A DNA stretch of 64,000 bases from UBA8437 sp964646205 (GTDB lineage Bacteria; Planctomycetota; Planctomycetia; Planctomycetales; Planctomycetaceae): positions 1 to 64,000 of the forward strand of contig CAZYAZ010000028.1 of NCBI GenBank assembly GCA_964646205.1. Reading direction: 5' to 3'. Numbering within the stretch: position 1 is the stretch's first letter; each line of letters begins with the position of its first letter. Both the position numbers and the translations under genes were made by a program. The notes beneath the pieces were generated by a model that had not been told where the DNA came from, did no database searches, and saw only the letters and a list, made by a program, of their open reading frames with translations. Positions 16,073-26,100 of this stretch are shown here, one piece after another.

Positions 16073-17353
16073 TCAGTTGTCGATCTTCAGCAGATCGATG
16101 CCCTGTCGGTCTTTTCGGATCCGCATTCGCAGGCCCCAGATGCCTGTCTTTCGTTGTTTGCCGTTGGGGTCGTAGTAGACGACGTAGATCGACCCGTCGG
16201 CCAATTCGGTGCCGATGCAGTAGACATAGACAGACCCGTCGATCGGGAAACCGCGGTCGCGGGCCGGGGCCACCCACGTGTGTCCGTGGTCATCACTGAA
16301 GATGGCCTGGAGTCCACCCGTGCTGCCGTAGCCGTACAGGCAGACGATGGTGCCGTCGGCGAGTGTCAGCAGGCAGGGCGCGACCATCTTGATTCCCGTG
16401 GCGATTGGTCGACTCCAGTGGCGGCCGTCATCCCTGGAGAAAGCGAGTTCCCCGTTGGGGCGGGCGACCATCACGGTCTGTCCGTTGGCAGCCCGGGTGA
16501 TCGCTGGTTCGTCGAGTGCCCCGGTCGTGCCCTTGAGGCGGGAGACGAATTTCCAGCTCTTTCCCGTGTCGTCACTGCGATAAACACCCAGTTGCTCTGG
16601 GCCGGTCCAGGTGTCCTTGCCATAGGTGCTCAACAGGACACCACCGTCGGGCAGGACAACCGGTTTGCCGCACATGCGATCGTAATAGCCGAACGGTGAG
16701 GGCATGTAGACGGGGCGTGACCAGCTGCGGCCACCATCTGTGGAACGGATCGAGGCAACCCGACTGTTCTTGTTTCGCCCCGGTGGTGGCTTGTCGTAGC
16801 CGTACCAGTTGTCGATGACGAAGAAAACGCAGACCAGGGTGCCGTCCTTGAGTTCAACGATGACCGGATGCCGGTCGTCACCGGGGGTGTCAACCAGCGT
16901 GACGGGTTGCGACCAACTGCGGCCGTTGTCCTTGGAACGACACCACAGGCCGCGGCCACCTGTTGGCGCGTCGATCTTTTCTGGAAAACCGCCACGGATG
17001 TACTGCTGGAGCAGTGGGGGTTTGAGGTCGATCGGAGTGGGGAACGAGACATGCCAGTAGCCGGCCGAGAACGAACAGAGCAGGTCGCCGTTTCTGAGTT
17101 GAATGACCGATTCCCAGCCCACAAACCCGGTGCATCCCTGGTAGTCGGGGTGCTCGTTGAGTTCGGGGCCGGTGATCATCTTTCGCAACTTGCGGTAGTC
17201 GCCGGTGGACGAATTCTTGACGACACGAACCGAGAATTTCGGTTCCGCGGTGTGTGCCCGGGCGGCCAGGCCGACCGCGAGGGCGGAAGAGATGATCAGG
17301 AGCCGGGTGAGAATTGGCACGATGGACTTTCGTTTCCTGTGGAGGGCCGTCAC
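16073..17353 (-). CDS. Exported sialidase-like six-bladed beta-propeller
   Basis: A 426-residue protein with an N-terminal hydrophobic signal (PILTRLLIISSALAVGLAA) and at least five Asp-box motifs S-x-D-x-G-x-x-W: SKDNGRSWS, STDGGRSWS, SDDTGKSW, SRDDGRHWS and SDDHGHTW. This is the sialidase/neuraminidase propeller of family GH33-like BNR proteins. A FRIP-type Arg motif is not obvious, so true sialidase activity is uncertain; many planctomycete members are annotated only as exo-alpha-sialidase-like. The start is a GTG at 17353; a GTG at 17320 would give a shorter signal. It is the first gene of the sulfatase/enolase run. Confidence 0.82.
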   Translation of the reverse strand: MTALHRKRKSIVPILTRLLIISSALAVGLAARAHTAEPKFSVRVVKNSSTGDYRKLRKMITGPELNEHPDYQGCTGFVGWESVIQLRNGDLLCSFSAGYWHVSFPTPIDLKPPLLQQYIRGGFPEKIDAPTGGRGLWCRSKDNGRSWSQPVTLVDTPGDDRHPVIVELKDGTLVCVFFVIDNWYGYDKPPPGRNKNSRVASIRSTDGGRSWSRPVYMPSPFGYYDRMCGKPVVLPDGGVLLSTYGKDTWTGPEQLGVYRSDDTGKSWKFVSRLKGTTGALDEPAITRAANGQTVMVARPNGELAFSRDDGRHWSRPIATGIKMVAPCLLTLADGTIVCLYGYGSTGGLQAIFSDDHGHTWVAPARDRGFPIDGSVYVYCIGTELADGSIYVVYYDPNGKQRKTGIWGLRMRIRKDRQGIDLLKIDN

Positions 17354-17385
17354 GGATGATCAGGCCGAAGGACGGGCGGTGGCTG

Positions 17386-18156
17386 TCACCGGTCCTGCTC
17401 CTGTTTTGAACCAGACGACGGATCTTTCAGATCGATGAACGACTTGAGTACAAATCCGCAGGCGATGCTGACACCGATCAGCGCCAGGAAGGGAAACGGT
17501 GGCATGGCCTTCTCGAATCCATGTGTCAGGTTGACACCGAAGATGGCACTGAAGGTGGCCAGGGGGAAAAAGAAGGCTGCGAGCAGATTCAGGCGGTGTG
17601 CCGAGCGAGCCATCTGGTGTCCGGAGGTTGCCTGGGCTTCGGCCTGCAGTGCGGTGGTGAAGCCCAGCGTGTTCTGGGCATCCTGGTAAGCGAGATCGGC
17701 CATTCGTTCGATCTGGTAGGCACGGTCGCGATAGACGATCAACTCCTCGGCCTCCGGGAGCATGTCGCGGGCATGTTGCAACGCCGAGTGCAAGTTGCGG
17801 CTGGCTCGAACCAGGGGGGCCAGGGCGGTGATGTCGGCGTGCAGTTCAACGGCGTTTTCGTCGGCCGGATCCCGCTCGTCGATTTCCGAGACGAGCGACT
17901 CGTATTCGGCCAGGTGGGCGTCGATCGTCCGACAGGGTTTACCAGTTGCCGAGGCTGACCAGGTTCCCTCCGGATCTCTCCAGAAAAAGCGTCCCCCGCG
18001 GGCGGCGTGGTCGTCCGAAGGCGGGCTGTGCAGGACCAGCAACAAGTGGCCCTCCTGGAACATGGCACGTTGCCGTCCGACGGTGACGCCCAGTCGGTCG
18101 CGAAAGACCTGGGGGATCTCCCAGGATGCCGGAACGGGGGATGGTCCGGTGGACAT
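17386..18156 (-). CDS. CorA-like divalent-cation transporter, GVN variant
   Basis: A 256-residue protein with the CorA layout compressed at its N-terminus. A soluble alpha/beta part leads into a long helical region (ALQHARDMLPEAEELI ... RMADLAYQDAQNTLGF) and two C-terminal helices. The first ends in AIFGVNL, so the pore signature is G-V-N where CorA has G-M-N and ZntB has G-I-N. The second helix is PFLALIGVSIACGFVL. The soluble domain is shorter than in CorA (about 315 residues). It acts in the inner membrane, probably as a pentamer; the ion cannot be predicted. The start ATG at 18156 is unambiguous. It is 32 bases from the sialidase-like gene but has no clear link to it. Confidence 0.75.
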   Translation of the reverse strand: MSTGPSPVPASWEIPQVFRDRLGVTVGRQRAMFQEGHLLLVLHSPPSDDHAARGGRFFWRDPEGTWSASATGKPCRTIDAHLAEYESLVSEIDERDPADENAVELHADITALAPLVRASRNLHSALQHARDMLPEAEELIVYRDRAYQIERMADLAYQDAQNTLGFTTALQAEAQATSGHQMARSAHRLNLLAAFFFPLATFSAIFGVNLTHGFEKAMPPFPFLALIGVSIACGFVLKSFIDLKDPSSGSKQEQDR

Positions 18157-18225
18157 GAAGAGATCTCGCTGGGTGTTGGGGGCGGGCCGCCACGAAGAGG
18201 CGGGCCGGTTGCTGAGGAGGCAGAA

Positions 18226-18999
18226 CTACTCGGCGGAGGCCACATGGTTTCGGACGTGGTCGGCCACGTTGTTGAAGCACTGGATCATCAGCGTTACGTC
18301 GACGCCGTAGCAGATCCAGTCGAGTCCATAGTCTGCCCACTGGGCGACGGAATCGGGAGCCGAGCCGATCGAGACACCGGTGGCGACTCCGGCGGCCTTG
18401 GCTCGTTCGACCACGTGTCGAACAGCCTCCTCGACGGCCGGATGTCCTGGTTGTCCCCGGTGGCCGAGCGAGGCGGAGAGGTCCATCGGTCCAAAGGCCA
18501 GGCTGGTCAGGCCTTCGACCGCCACGATCTCGTCGATGTTCTCGACCGCTTCGGCCTGCTCGATCTGCACCACCACCATGATGTTCTCATCCGCCTCGTC
18601 ACAAAATTCGATCGCATTCCTGCGGCCGTAATCCAGGGGCCGCAATGGGCCGAAGCCCCGTTCGCCCAGGGGAGGGTACCGGCAGGCGGATACCGCTCGG
18701 GTGACGTCCTCGGCGGTCCGGACCATCGGAAAGATCACTCCGTCGGCGCCCAGGTCCAAAACCGGTTTGACGAGTACCGGGTCGTTCCAGGGCACGCGAA
18801 CCAGTGCGGCGGTGTCGGTGCCCTTGAGGGCCATCATCATGGTCTTGATGCTGTCCAGGGAGAGCGAACTGTGTTCGGTGTCGATCCATAGCAGGTCGGC
18901 GTCCGGACCCAGGGCCTCGGCGGCCTGGGCGTCTGAAAGACTGATGCAGGTGCCCAGGCACAGTTGTCCGTCGCTGATTTTCTTGACAAAGGGATGCAT
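18226..18999 (-). CDS. HpcH/HpaI-family class II aldolase, second copy
   Basis: A 257-residue aldolase with all family residues: His in WIDTEHSSL, Arg in LVRVPWND, Glu in VQIEQAEAVENID, and Asp in FGPMDLSAS. The likely reaction is cleavage of a 4-hydroxy-2-keto or 2-keto-3-deoxy acid to pyruvate plus aldehyde. The ATG at 18999 starts MHPFVKKISDG and fits the family N-terminus; an upstream ATG at 19050 would add 17 unconserved residues. It is transcribed towards the CorA-like gene with a 69-base gap. The paralogue at 3712-4455 is only distantly similar, so the two probably accept different substrates. Confidence 0.85.
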   Translation of the reverse strand: MHPFVKKISDGQLCLGTCISLSDAQAAEALGPDADLLWIDTEHSSLSLDSIKTMMMALKGTDTAALVRVPWNDPVLVKPVLDLGADGVIFPMVRTAEDVTRAVSACRYPPLGERGFGPLRPLDYGRRNAIEFCDEADENIMVVVQIEQAEAVENIDEIVAVEGLTSLAFGPMDLSASLGHRGQPGHPAVEEAVRHVVERAKAAGVATGVSIGSAPDSVAQWADYGLDWICYGVDVTLMIQCFNNVADHVRNHVASAE

Positions 19000-19147
19000 C
19001 GTCGTGGCGCTCCATGTTGAAAGACGTGAAACGGCCAGCATACCCAACATGGATCGTGGGTGTCAGTCAGTCGCGGAGGATCGAGAGAGAGAGTAGGATG
19101 CCGTGGTCCATGGTGGCAGCTCGTTGGTTTTGGGAGCACAACAGATC

Positions 19148-20446
19148 ATGCGGTTGATTGTCCGTTGCGTTTTGCGAGCCTGTTTTTTCGGTGCCCTTGT
19201 TTGTTCGACGGCGGGTGCGGTCGAACCCGTGGAGGGGCGGATCGGCCCCAATGACTGGCCGTGGTGGCGTGGGCCGGCTCGTGACGGTGTCGCCCGGGGA
19301 ACCGAGGCCCCGGTCAAGTGGTCGGCCACGACCAACATTGTCTGGAAAGCTGCGGTGCCCGGACGCGGTCACTCGTCGCCGACCGTCATTGGTTCGTTGG
19401 TCGTGATGCAGACGTCCGACGAACAGGCCAAGACACAATCGGTCGTTGCGTTTGATCGCAAGACCGGCGCCAAGCGATGGGAGACCATGATCAACAGCGG
19501 CGGTTTTCCCACCCGGATCCATCGTAAGAACACTCACGCTTCGCCAACGGTTGCTGCCGACGGCCGCCGGTTGTTTTCGGTGACCTATCATCACGAGGGG
19601 ATCCACGTGACGGCCCTGGACATGATGGGCAAGCAACTGTGGAAAAAACAAATTGGGCCATTCCGTCCCGATGAGTACAAGAACGGTTACGCGGCGTCCC
19701 CGATCGTCCATGGCAAGAACCTGATCGTGCTGGCCGAGTGCGATGACAGCAGCTACATGGTGTCGTTGGAGTGTGCCACCGGCAAACTGGCCTGGCGGAC
19801 CTCGCGGCCGGCTCGGATCAGTTATTCCTCGCCCACTCTCGCCCGCGTCGCCGGTCGCGACCAGGTGCTGATTTCCGGGTGCGACAGGGTGGCCGGTTTT
19901 GACCCCGCGACGGGAAAGGCCCTGTGGGAGGTCCCGGCCACCACGATGGCCACCAGTGGCACGATGGTGTGGCACAAGGACCTGGTGTTTGCCAGTGGCG
20001 GATTTCCCAAGGCCGAGACGGTCTGTATCAAGGCCGATGGGTCCGGAACAGTTGTCTGGAAGAACACCCAGAAATGTTACGAACAATCGATGATCGTCCA
20101 CGGTGGTTACGTCTACGCGATGACCGACACCGGGATCGTCTTTTGCTGGCGAGCGACTGACGGGATGGTGATGTGGCGAGAACGTTTGCGCGGCCCGATC
20201 AGTTCGTCGCCTGTGATCGCCGGGGGGAATATCTACATGGTCAACGAACAGGGGACGACGTTTGTCTTCAAAGCGTCGCCGGCGAAGTACATGGAGGTGG
20301 GCCGCAACACCCTGGGGAACGAGGTGTTTGCCACACCCTCGATCTGTGGCGGCCGCGTTTATGCCCGCGTGGGGCACCTGTCTGCCGGAACTCGCCAGGA
20401 AGTGCTTTACTGCATCGGTGACAAGACGACCGCGTCGCGTCGTTAG
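19148..20446 (+). CDS. Exported PQQ-like beta-propeller protein
   Basis: A 432-residue protein. A signal peptide (VLRACFFGALVCSTAGAVEP) precedes WPWWRGPARDGVA, a start common to planctomycete PQQ_2 propellers, and then repeated tryptophan-docking blades: TGAKRWETMI, MGKQLWKKQI, TGKLAWRTSR, TGKALWEVPA, GTVVWKNTQ and DGMVMWRERL. Such proteins are related to BamB and quinoprotein dehydrogenases, but no PQQ-binding disulfide or Ca2+ site is clear, so a structural or binding role is as likely as dehydrogenase activity. The ATG at 19148 fits the signal peptide. Its TAG stop overlaps the opposite-strand TAA stop of the AllA-like gene by four bases. Confidence 0.85.
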   Translation: MRLIVRCVLRACFFGALVCSTAGAVEPVEGRIGPNDWPWWRGPARDGVARGTEAPVKWSATTNIVWKAAVPGRGHSSPTVIGSLVVMQTSDEQAKTQSVVAFDRKTGAKRWETMINSGGFPTRIHRKNTHASPTVAADGRRLFSVTYHHEGIHVTALDMMGKQLWKKQIGPFRPDEYKNGYAASPIVHGKNLIVLAECDDSSYMVSLECATGKLAWRTSRPARISYSSPTLARVAGRDQVLISGCDRVAGFDPATGKALWEVPATTMATSGTMVWHKDLVFASGGFPKAETVCIKADGSGTVVWKNTQKCYEQSMIVHGGYVYAMTDTGIVFCWRATDGMVMWRERLRGPISSSPVIAGGNIYMVNEQGTTFVFKASPAKYMEVGRNTLGNEVFATPSICGGRVYARVGHLSAGTRQEVLYCIGDKTTASRR

Positions 20447-21132
20447 TCGGTTTCCGTCGGTGGTGCGAACAACGGGACCGACAGGAAACACTGGAATTCG
20501 TTGACGAAATCGACGGCGATACAGGCGTGGACCCGTCCCTGCTTGTCATCGAAGACCACTCGATCGCCCACCGGATACAGGGGCTGATGCCACGTGCCGG
20601 GGTGCAGGTTGATTCCGGCTCGACCGTCACAATAGTAGGCCCGGAAGTCAGCGGGGGTCACGTCGTCTCCCGGCGGTGCCAGCAGGGCCACGAAGGCGTT
20701 TCCGTCGTGTGGAAAGAAGACCTGTCCCCCATCGGGGTGGTAGTTGGCTTCACTGACGAGAACGCGCGAGGAGTTCTCGGGTTCGGCCGCTTCGGAGGCT
20801 GTTGCGGGGTCGCCGAACCAGCCGGTGACGTAATACCCATCCACGGCGTGGTTGCGGCCCAGTACCAACTGGCCCGAGCGATACACCTCGAATTCTCCGG
20901 TGGTCACCCCACCCTCGTTGCCAGTCCCCGCCACCACCGGCCGCCAGCCCGGCTGGGGCCACGTCTCGATCTGGACCTCGGCTCCTGCGAACGAATCCTC
21001 CAGCGTGGCCAGGCCGGCCAGTGTTTCTTGCGTGGCGTGGACCAGCGGCACTTCGAACACGGAAATGCCCGGTTCGTTGATCGAAGGAATGCGATCGACC
21101 GGTGATGTCAGTGAGGGGGTACGTGAATCCAT
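20443..21132 (-). CDS. Ureidoglycolate lyase (AllA)-like protein
   Basis: A 229-residue protein. Its C-terminal half matches the AllA fold: YYCDGRAGINLHPGTWHQPL is the family's 'GxNxHxGxWHxPL' region, followed by RVVFDDKQGRVHACIAVDF. AllA releases urea from ureidoglycolate to give glyoxylate in purine breakdown. No other allantoin genes are present here, so the true substrate may differ. The start has AGGGGATC about seven bases before the ATG at 21132. It follows the DUF4954 gene by 22 bases in the same direction and is probably co-transcribed. The N-terminal ~70 residues are not assigned to a domain. Confidence 0.72.
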   Translation of the reverse strand: MDSRTPSLTSPVDRIPSINEPGISVFEVPLVHATQETLAGLATLEDSFAGAEVQIETWPQPGWRPVVAGTGNEGGVTTGEFEVYRSGQLVLGRNHAVDGYYVTGWFGDPATASEAAEPENSSRVLVSEANYHPDGGQVFFPHDGNAFVALLAPPGDDVTPADFRAYYCDGRAGINLHPGTWHQPLYPVGDRVVFDDKQGRVHACIAVDFVNEFQCFLSVPLFAPPTETD

Positions 21133-21154
21133 GGTCTGATCCCCTGGAGCCTGT

Positions 21155-23071
21155 TTATTCCAACAAAGAATCTATCTCGGCCGAGATTTGTTCGAAGGCG
21201 GTCCATCCCAGCTTGACGATTGCGTCATCCTCGGCCGGTGTTCGAGCCGGGATCGCCCCTCCAAATATTTGCGAGGTGCGTTGGTCGTCTCGTTGCTTGG
21301 ACGCCTCGATGTTCACGGCCATCGCGCGTTCGATGGTTCGGAGTTCTTCGAGAATTTCTGGAATGTCTGTGCGGCCATCGAGGATCTGGCTGGCGAGTGT
21401 CCAGGCGGGGTCCCCGGGGTCCGGGTCCAGGCAATCGACGGTCCCGGGGGAGGAGGCGACAACTCCGGCGGTCTCGAGTCGTTGTTTGACACCACGGAAC
21501 GCGAACCGGGTGATGTGGCCACGGTAAGTCTCGACACCCTCTTCCAGGTCGGAGCGGGTCATGAAGTTCTTGCCCAGTCCGTCGATGTCGTCGGCGGTGT
21601 AGACGTCCTGGGGCGGGGCAGCTTCGAGTCGTCCGAGCGCGTCACGCATCAGCTGGATCGTTGTCGGTGACAGGGAATCGATCTCCAGCACGTCATGACG
21701 GGCCCGGTCGCGTTGTCGATGCTTTTCGTCGTTGCGGCACACCTGGTAGAGGCTCTGCCGCAGCACCCAACCGGGAGTCAACTGGTTGAATGCCGGTGAG
21801 AGTCCATCGACCGACAGGGTTGGCGTGTTGATGAGCGAGAAAGGGAACTCGAGCCGTTGTGGCAGGGTGGTGACACCGGCTGCGAGAACGGTGTGCGGCG
21901 AGGCGGTGAAGTCGGCGGGAAACTTGACCTGGCAACCCAGTCCGAAAAACAGGCCCTCTCCGCAGCGGATGGACTGGTCGGCAGCCCGACCGGTGTGGTT
22001 CGATCCGACCTGGGCTCCCGAGCCAATGTTGCCTCGGCCTGCAGGCCAGGTCGTTGCGATCAGTAAGGACTGGTGATGCAGGGAGACAAAGGGGCCCAGC
22101 AGCGACGCAGTGACCTCGCCTCGCGAGACATGAGAATTGGCTCCGACATACGATTCGCTGACCGATGCGCCGTGTTCGACAGTGGCCTGTTCGCCGATCA
22201 CCGAGTCGCGGACGACCGCGTGGGTCGCGACTCGACCACCCCACTGAACGATGGAGCCATACAGGCAAGCCCCGTCGGTGATTGCTGTCGGTTGTTGTTC
22301 ATCAGAGACGACACAACTGTTCTCGATGACCGTCGCTCCACGCACTTCGGTGGCCCGGCCGATATACGATCCGGCGACTCGCCCCGCATCGTGAATCACC
22401 GCGGCCTCGTCAACGATCGTCCAGCGGCCGGTTGCCTCGATGACGTATTGTTCGAGCAGGCTCTCGTAGTCGACACGGAAATCCTCGTCGTCGAACCACT
22501 CGAGCAACTCGGCGAGCGTCGACGTGGTGAGTTCGGCGAATACGCCCAGTCGCTGACGACAGGCTTCAATTCCCGGTGGCAATGCCAGGTCGCATCCGTA
22601 GAGTGTTTCATCGTTTCCGGTGACGCTGCTGGTGGCGACAATCGTGGCGTGTGGGCCGACCAGGGTGCCGGAGATCAGCCCGACCTGGTGGATCAACGCC
22701 TCGTCCCCGATCTCGCAGTCCTTGAGCGTCGAGTTGGACACGCCGGTTGGCAACACGGTCCCGACATCAAACTCGGCCTGCGAGCCCGTAAAGTGGCCCA
22801 GGACCACCCGGCCGATGAAACGGTTGCCGCAGACGTGGTCGGCGGTGAAGTCGGGGCTGACCTGGACCATCGGCCAGTTGTCGCTGCGGTTGCCCTGGGA
22901 GGTCAGTTGCTCGATTTCATCCGCGGACAGTGGCCGGGGGGCCGAACCCAGTACCAGGCTGACCTGTTCCTCGGCCCACTCGTTGATGGTGGCCAGCGTG
23001 TTGAGCAATTCGGATTGCTCCATCGCCATCCGGATCGATTCGAGCAGGTGATGCGAATTGTTGCTGGTCAT
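21155..23071 (-). CDS. DUF4954-family left-handed beta-helix protein
   Basis: A 638-residue protein. Residues ~70-400 contain many imperfect hexapeptide repeats of the transferase beta-helix type, for example GRATEVRGATVIENSCVV, GACLYGSIVQWGG and RDSVIGEQATVEHGASVSES. Then come PFSLINTP and QLTPGWVLRQSLYQVCRN, which are characteristic of DUF4954 proteins known from Bacteroidetes and related phyla. The C-terminal ~180 residues are helical. UDP-GlcNAc-acyltransferase-like sugar nucleotide or acyl transfer is a reasonable guess, but no catalytic His can be assigned. The pairing with the AllA-like gene downstream is close (22 bases). The function is unknown. Confidence 0.75.
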   Translation of the reverse strand: MTSNNSHHLLESIRMAMEQSELLNTLATINEWAEEQVSLVLGSAPRPLSADEIEQLTSQGNRSDNWPMVQVSPDFTADHVCGNRFIGRVVLGHFTGSQAEFDVGTVLPTGVSNSTLKDCEIGDEALIHQVGLISGTLVGPHATIVATSSVTGNDETLYGCDLALPPGIEACRQRLGVFAELTTSTLAELLEWFDDEDFRVDYESLLEQYVIEATGRWTIVDEAAVIHDAGRVAGSYIGRATEVRGATVIENSCVVSDEQQPTAITDGACLYGSIVQWGGRVATHAVVRDSVIGEQATVEHGASVSESYVGANSHVSRGEVTASLLGPFVSLHHQSLLIATTWPAGRGNIGSGAQVGSNHTGRAADQSIRCGEGLFFGLGCQVKFPADFTASPHTVLAAGVTTLPQRLEFPFSLINTPTLSVDGLSPAFNQLTPGWVLRQSLYQVCRNDEKHRQRDRARHDVLEIDSLSPTTIQLMRDALGRLEAAPPQDVYTADDIDGLGKNFMTRSDLEEGVETYRGHITRFAFRGVKQRLETAGVVASSPGTVDCLDPDPGDPAWTLASQILDGRTDIPEILEELRTIERAMAVNIEASKQRDDQRTSQIFGGAIPARTPAEDDAIVKLGWTAFEQISAEIDSLLE

Positions 23072-23126
23072 CGGTCGCAGTGTGATTGGGATCGTCGATG
23101 GGACGCCGGTTTTCTCTTCCTCAGGT

Positions 23127-23132
23127 TATAAT
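23127..23132 (+). promoter_or_regulatory. Possible -10 element (TATAAT)
   Basis: A perfect TATAAT stands out in GC-rich DNA upstream of the giant cytochrome gene. No good -35 hexamer lies 17 bases upstream. Transcription would begin near 23139, which argues against a start codon at 23141 and for the ATGs at 23165 or 23180. Confidence 0.35.
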
Positions 23133-23164
23133 CACCGGGCATGTTGGCTGCACCGGGGAACACG

Positions 23165-26100
23165 ATGCAAAACGGCGTAATGACTCGAACGCGATGGCTG
23201 GTGGCGGTGGGGTTGGTCTGGCTTGGCGCCGGTTCCGGGCTGGCTGAAGACAAGGCGTTGCTTGCGGAGGACGACGAGTACCAGCCCGGCCTGGTGGCGG
23301 CCTACACCGTTGGCGGGCAGACGATCGAGCGGATCGACCCGGACATCGCCTTTGACTGGAAGGCCGCCTCGCCGGATCCACGACTGGAGCCCGGTCGGTT
23401 TCGAGCACGCTGGCAGGGCAATTTGCTGGTCCGCCAGCCCGGTCGCTATCGCTGGCATGCGTTTTTGAGTGGGGCGGTTCGAGTGGTTGTGGACGGTCGT
23501 GAGGTTCTGAATGGGAAGTCGGCTCAGCCAGGGAAACCGGGCTGGGTGAGTGGCGGTGAGTTCGAAATCGCGTTTGGTGAAAAGCCGCTGGAGGTCGAGT
23601 ATTCTCGCAGCGGCCAAACGGGACGGATGATGTTGTACTGGTCGTCGACGCACTTTCCTCTCGAGCCCGTTCCTCCTCAGCTCCTGTTTCTTCCCGCTGC
23701 TCGTGGTGACCTGCAACGGGTCGAACGGGGCCAGCGATTGGCCCGGTCACATCGTTGCAACCGTTGTCATGTTCGTACCCACGACCCGATGTCTGCCGCT
23801 GCACCAGATCTCTCGACCGTCTCGGTTGGCACATCGCCACGGTCACTGGTTGACCAGATTGTTGATCCACGCAAGGCCAACGCATCGCACCGCATGCCCA
23901 CGATGGGGGTCAGCCGGGAGGAAGCCGAGGCGATTGTTGGCTGGTTGACTTCAGCCGGTAAAAAGCCAGACCTGCTGGTGCCGGTGAAGCTGAAGAAACC
24001 CGATCCCAAAAAAGCACGAGAGACCGGCCTTGAGCTGTTGAAGTCGACCGGTTGCCTGGCGTGCCATCGGGTCAATTCGGTGGGCGGTGGATCGGCCGAA
24101 TCCGGGCCGGAACTGACCGGCGTGGGACGACGACGGTCGGTGGAGTGGCTCTGGACCTGGCTGAAGGAACCAGCGCGGATCAATCGCGATCACAGGATGC
24201 CGGTGTTCCGGTTCAACGACACCGAGCGGATGCAACTGGTGATGGCGTTGTCGGCATTGGGAGGACCCTGGCACGGCGCTGCGGTCGAGGCGACGCCGGA
24301 ACAGGTTGTTCGAGGTCAGAAGTTGGCGGAATCGGCCGGGTGCGTGCGTTGTCACCGTTTGCCCGGCAAGCCGGGGCCGGAACAGCCGGCCGGGAAGCGT
24401 CCCGGTGACCTGTCGCAGCCGCCGAGGGACTGGGCGGCGAGTTGCCTGGCCGAGACTCCCGATCGAAGCCGGAAGCGACCGGCCTACGGCAGGTTGTTGA
24501 GCAAGAACCAGGTGTCCGACATTCGCGAGTTCTACGTTTCTCGGGCCAAGCGGGCGTTGTCGCCATTGTCGGAGTACGACCAGGGGCGGATGGTTCTCGA
24601 ACAACGGGGATGCCTGGCCTGCCACGAACGGGGGACCGGGAAGGGGAACACGGCCCTGGCCGGTGCGGTCGCGACCGGAGAACTGGCTGGCCAGAGTCCG
24701 GCCATGGTGCCTCCCTCGCTTACAGCGGTGGGTGACAAGTTGGTCAACCAGGCGTTGAGCCGTTCTGTCGCCGGCGAACAGAAGTCGATACGCCTGCCCT
24801 GGTTGAGAATCCGCATGCCACGTTTTGTTCATTCAAAGGATGAACTTGCGACATTGACTCATTACCTGGTCGCTCATGACCGGGTACCCGGTGATTCTCC
24901 TGCGACGCCATCGGTGCCGCCGCGTGGTGGCAACGACCAGACGCTCCTGGAGTCCCAGGACCTGGTCAGCTTCAAGGGGTTCAGCTGTATCGCCTGTCAT
25001 CAGTTTGGGAGCTTTGTTCCCAAGAACGTCGCGTTGGGGACACGGGGGTCGGATCTGAAGGGGCTCGCGGAGCGAATCCGTCGCGAGTATTTCCTGAGAT
25101 GGTGTCGGGAACCGCTCAGGATCGTGCCGGGCATGGAAATGCCCTCATACAAGAAACCTCTGAAATTCGTGTTTGGTGGTGACATCGAGCGTCAGTTGGC
25201 AGCGATGTGGGACGCCCTGAACGACAAGCGGTTCCAGGCGCCCGTCAATCCGAATGCGGTTGAACAGTTCCTGGTTGTCAATCATGGCGAACCACCTCGT
25301 GTGGTTCGTGATGTGTTCACTCTGCCCGAGTCGGTGGGGGGCGGGTCGGTTGCACGGTCCCTGGCGATCGGGTTCTCCAATTCTCATAACCTGTTGCTTG
25401 ACCTGGATCGGGCCAACCTGGCGATATGGACTTTTGGCGATTTTGCCAAGCAACGGACCCAGGGCAAGAGCTGGTTCTGGGACATGGCGGGACGGCCGGT
25501 GATCACCGGTGGCGAGCGTCGCAGTGACCTGGTGCTGGTGCATGTGGATGGGGCCGGCAAACCGATTGCCGTACACCGTCCGTTGAAGGATCCGGTGACC
25601 GCCGCGAAGTTGATCAGTTACCGGCAAACCCCGGGCGGGGCTGTCCACGTGGTCTACCGTTTGCGGTACGCGGTGTTGAAGGAGACGGTTGAGATCGAGG
25701 TGTCGGAACGATTGCGTCCAACCGTGGTCAAAGAGCAAGCCGGGGAGACCAGTGGATGGGATCGGGAGGTTGCAGTCAGTGTCACGAAGCCGGGGCGAGA
25801 CGCCAGGGGGACGTTACCGGCTGGCTTCGAGATGTATATCGGTCGGCCAACGGCCAGGGAGCGGTTGGCCGGTGCGAGTGTCACGGCGTGGTCGCGCACG
25901 GAAGAAACGCCACGCCCGCTTGGACAGCAGGTCTGGGGGGCGTTGCCGGGCCAGGGAGGCCAGCAGTTTGCCAGGCTCGTTTCTCGTGACACCCGGGGGA
26001 TCCTGTTGCGGTACACCACAGGGGTGGTGCCCAACAGGCTGTCGTTGACGCGTGCGCCGGCTCGACCGCATCAGATCGAACGGGTCACCAGTGTGCCGGG

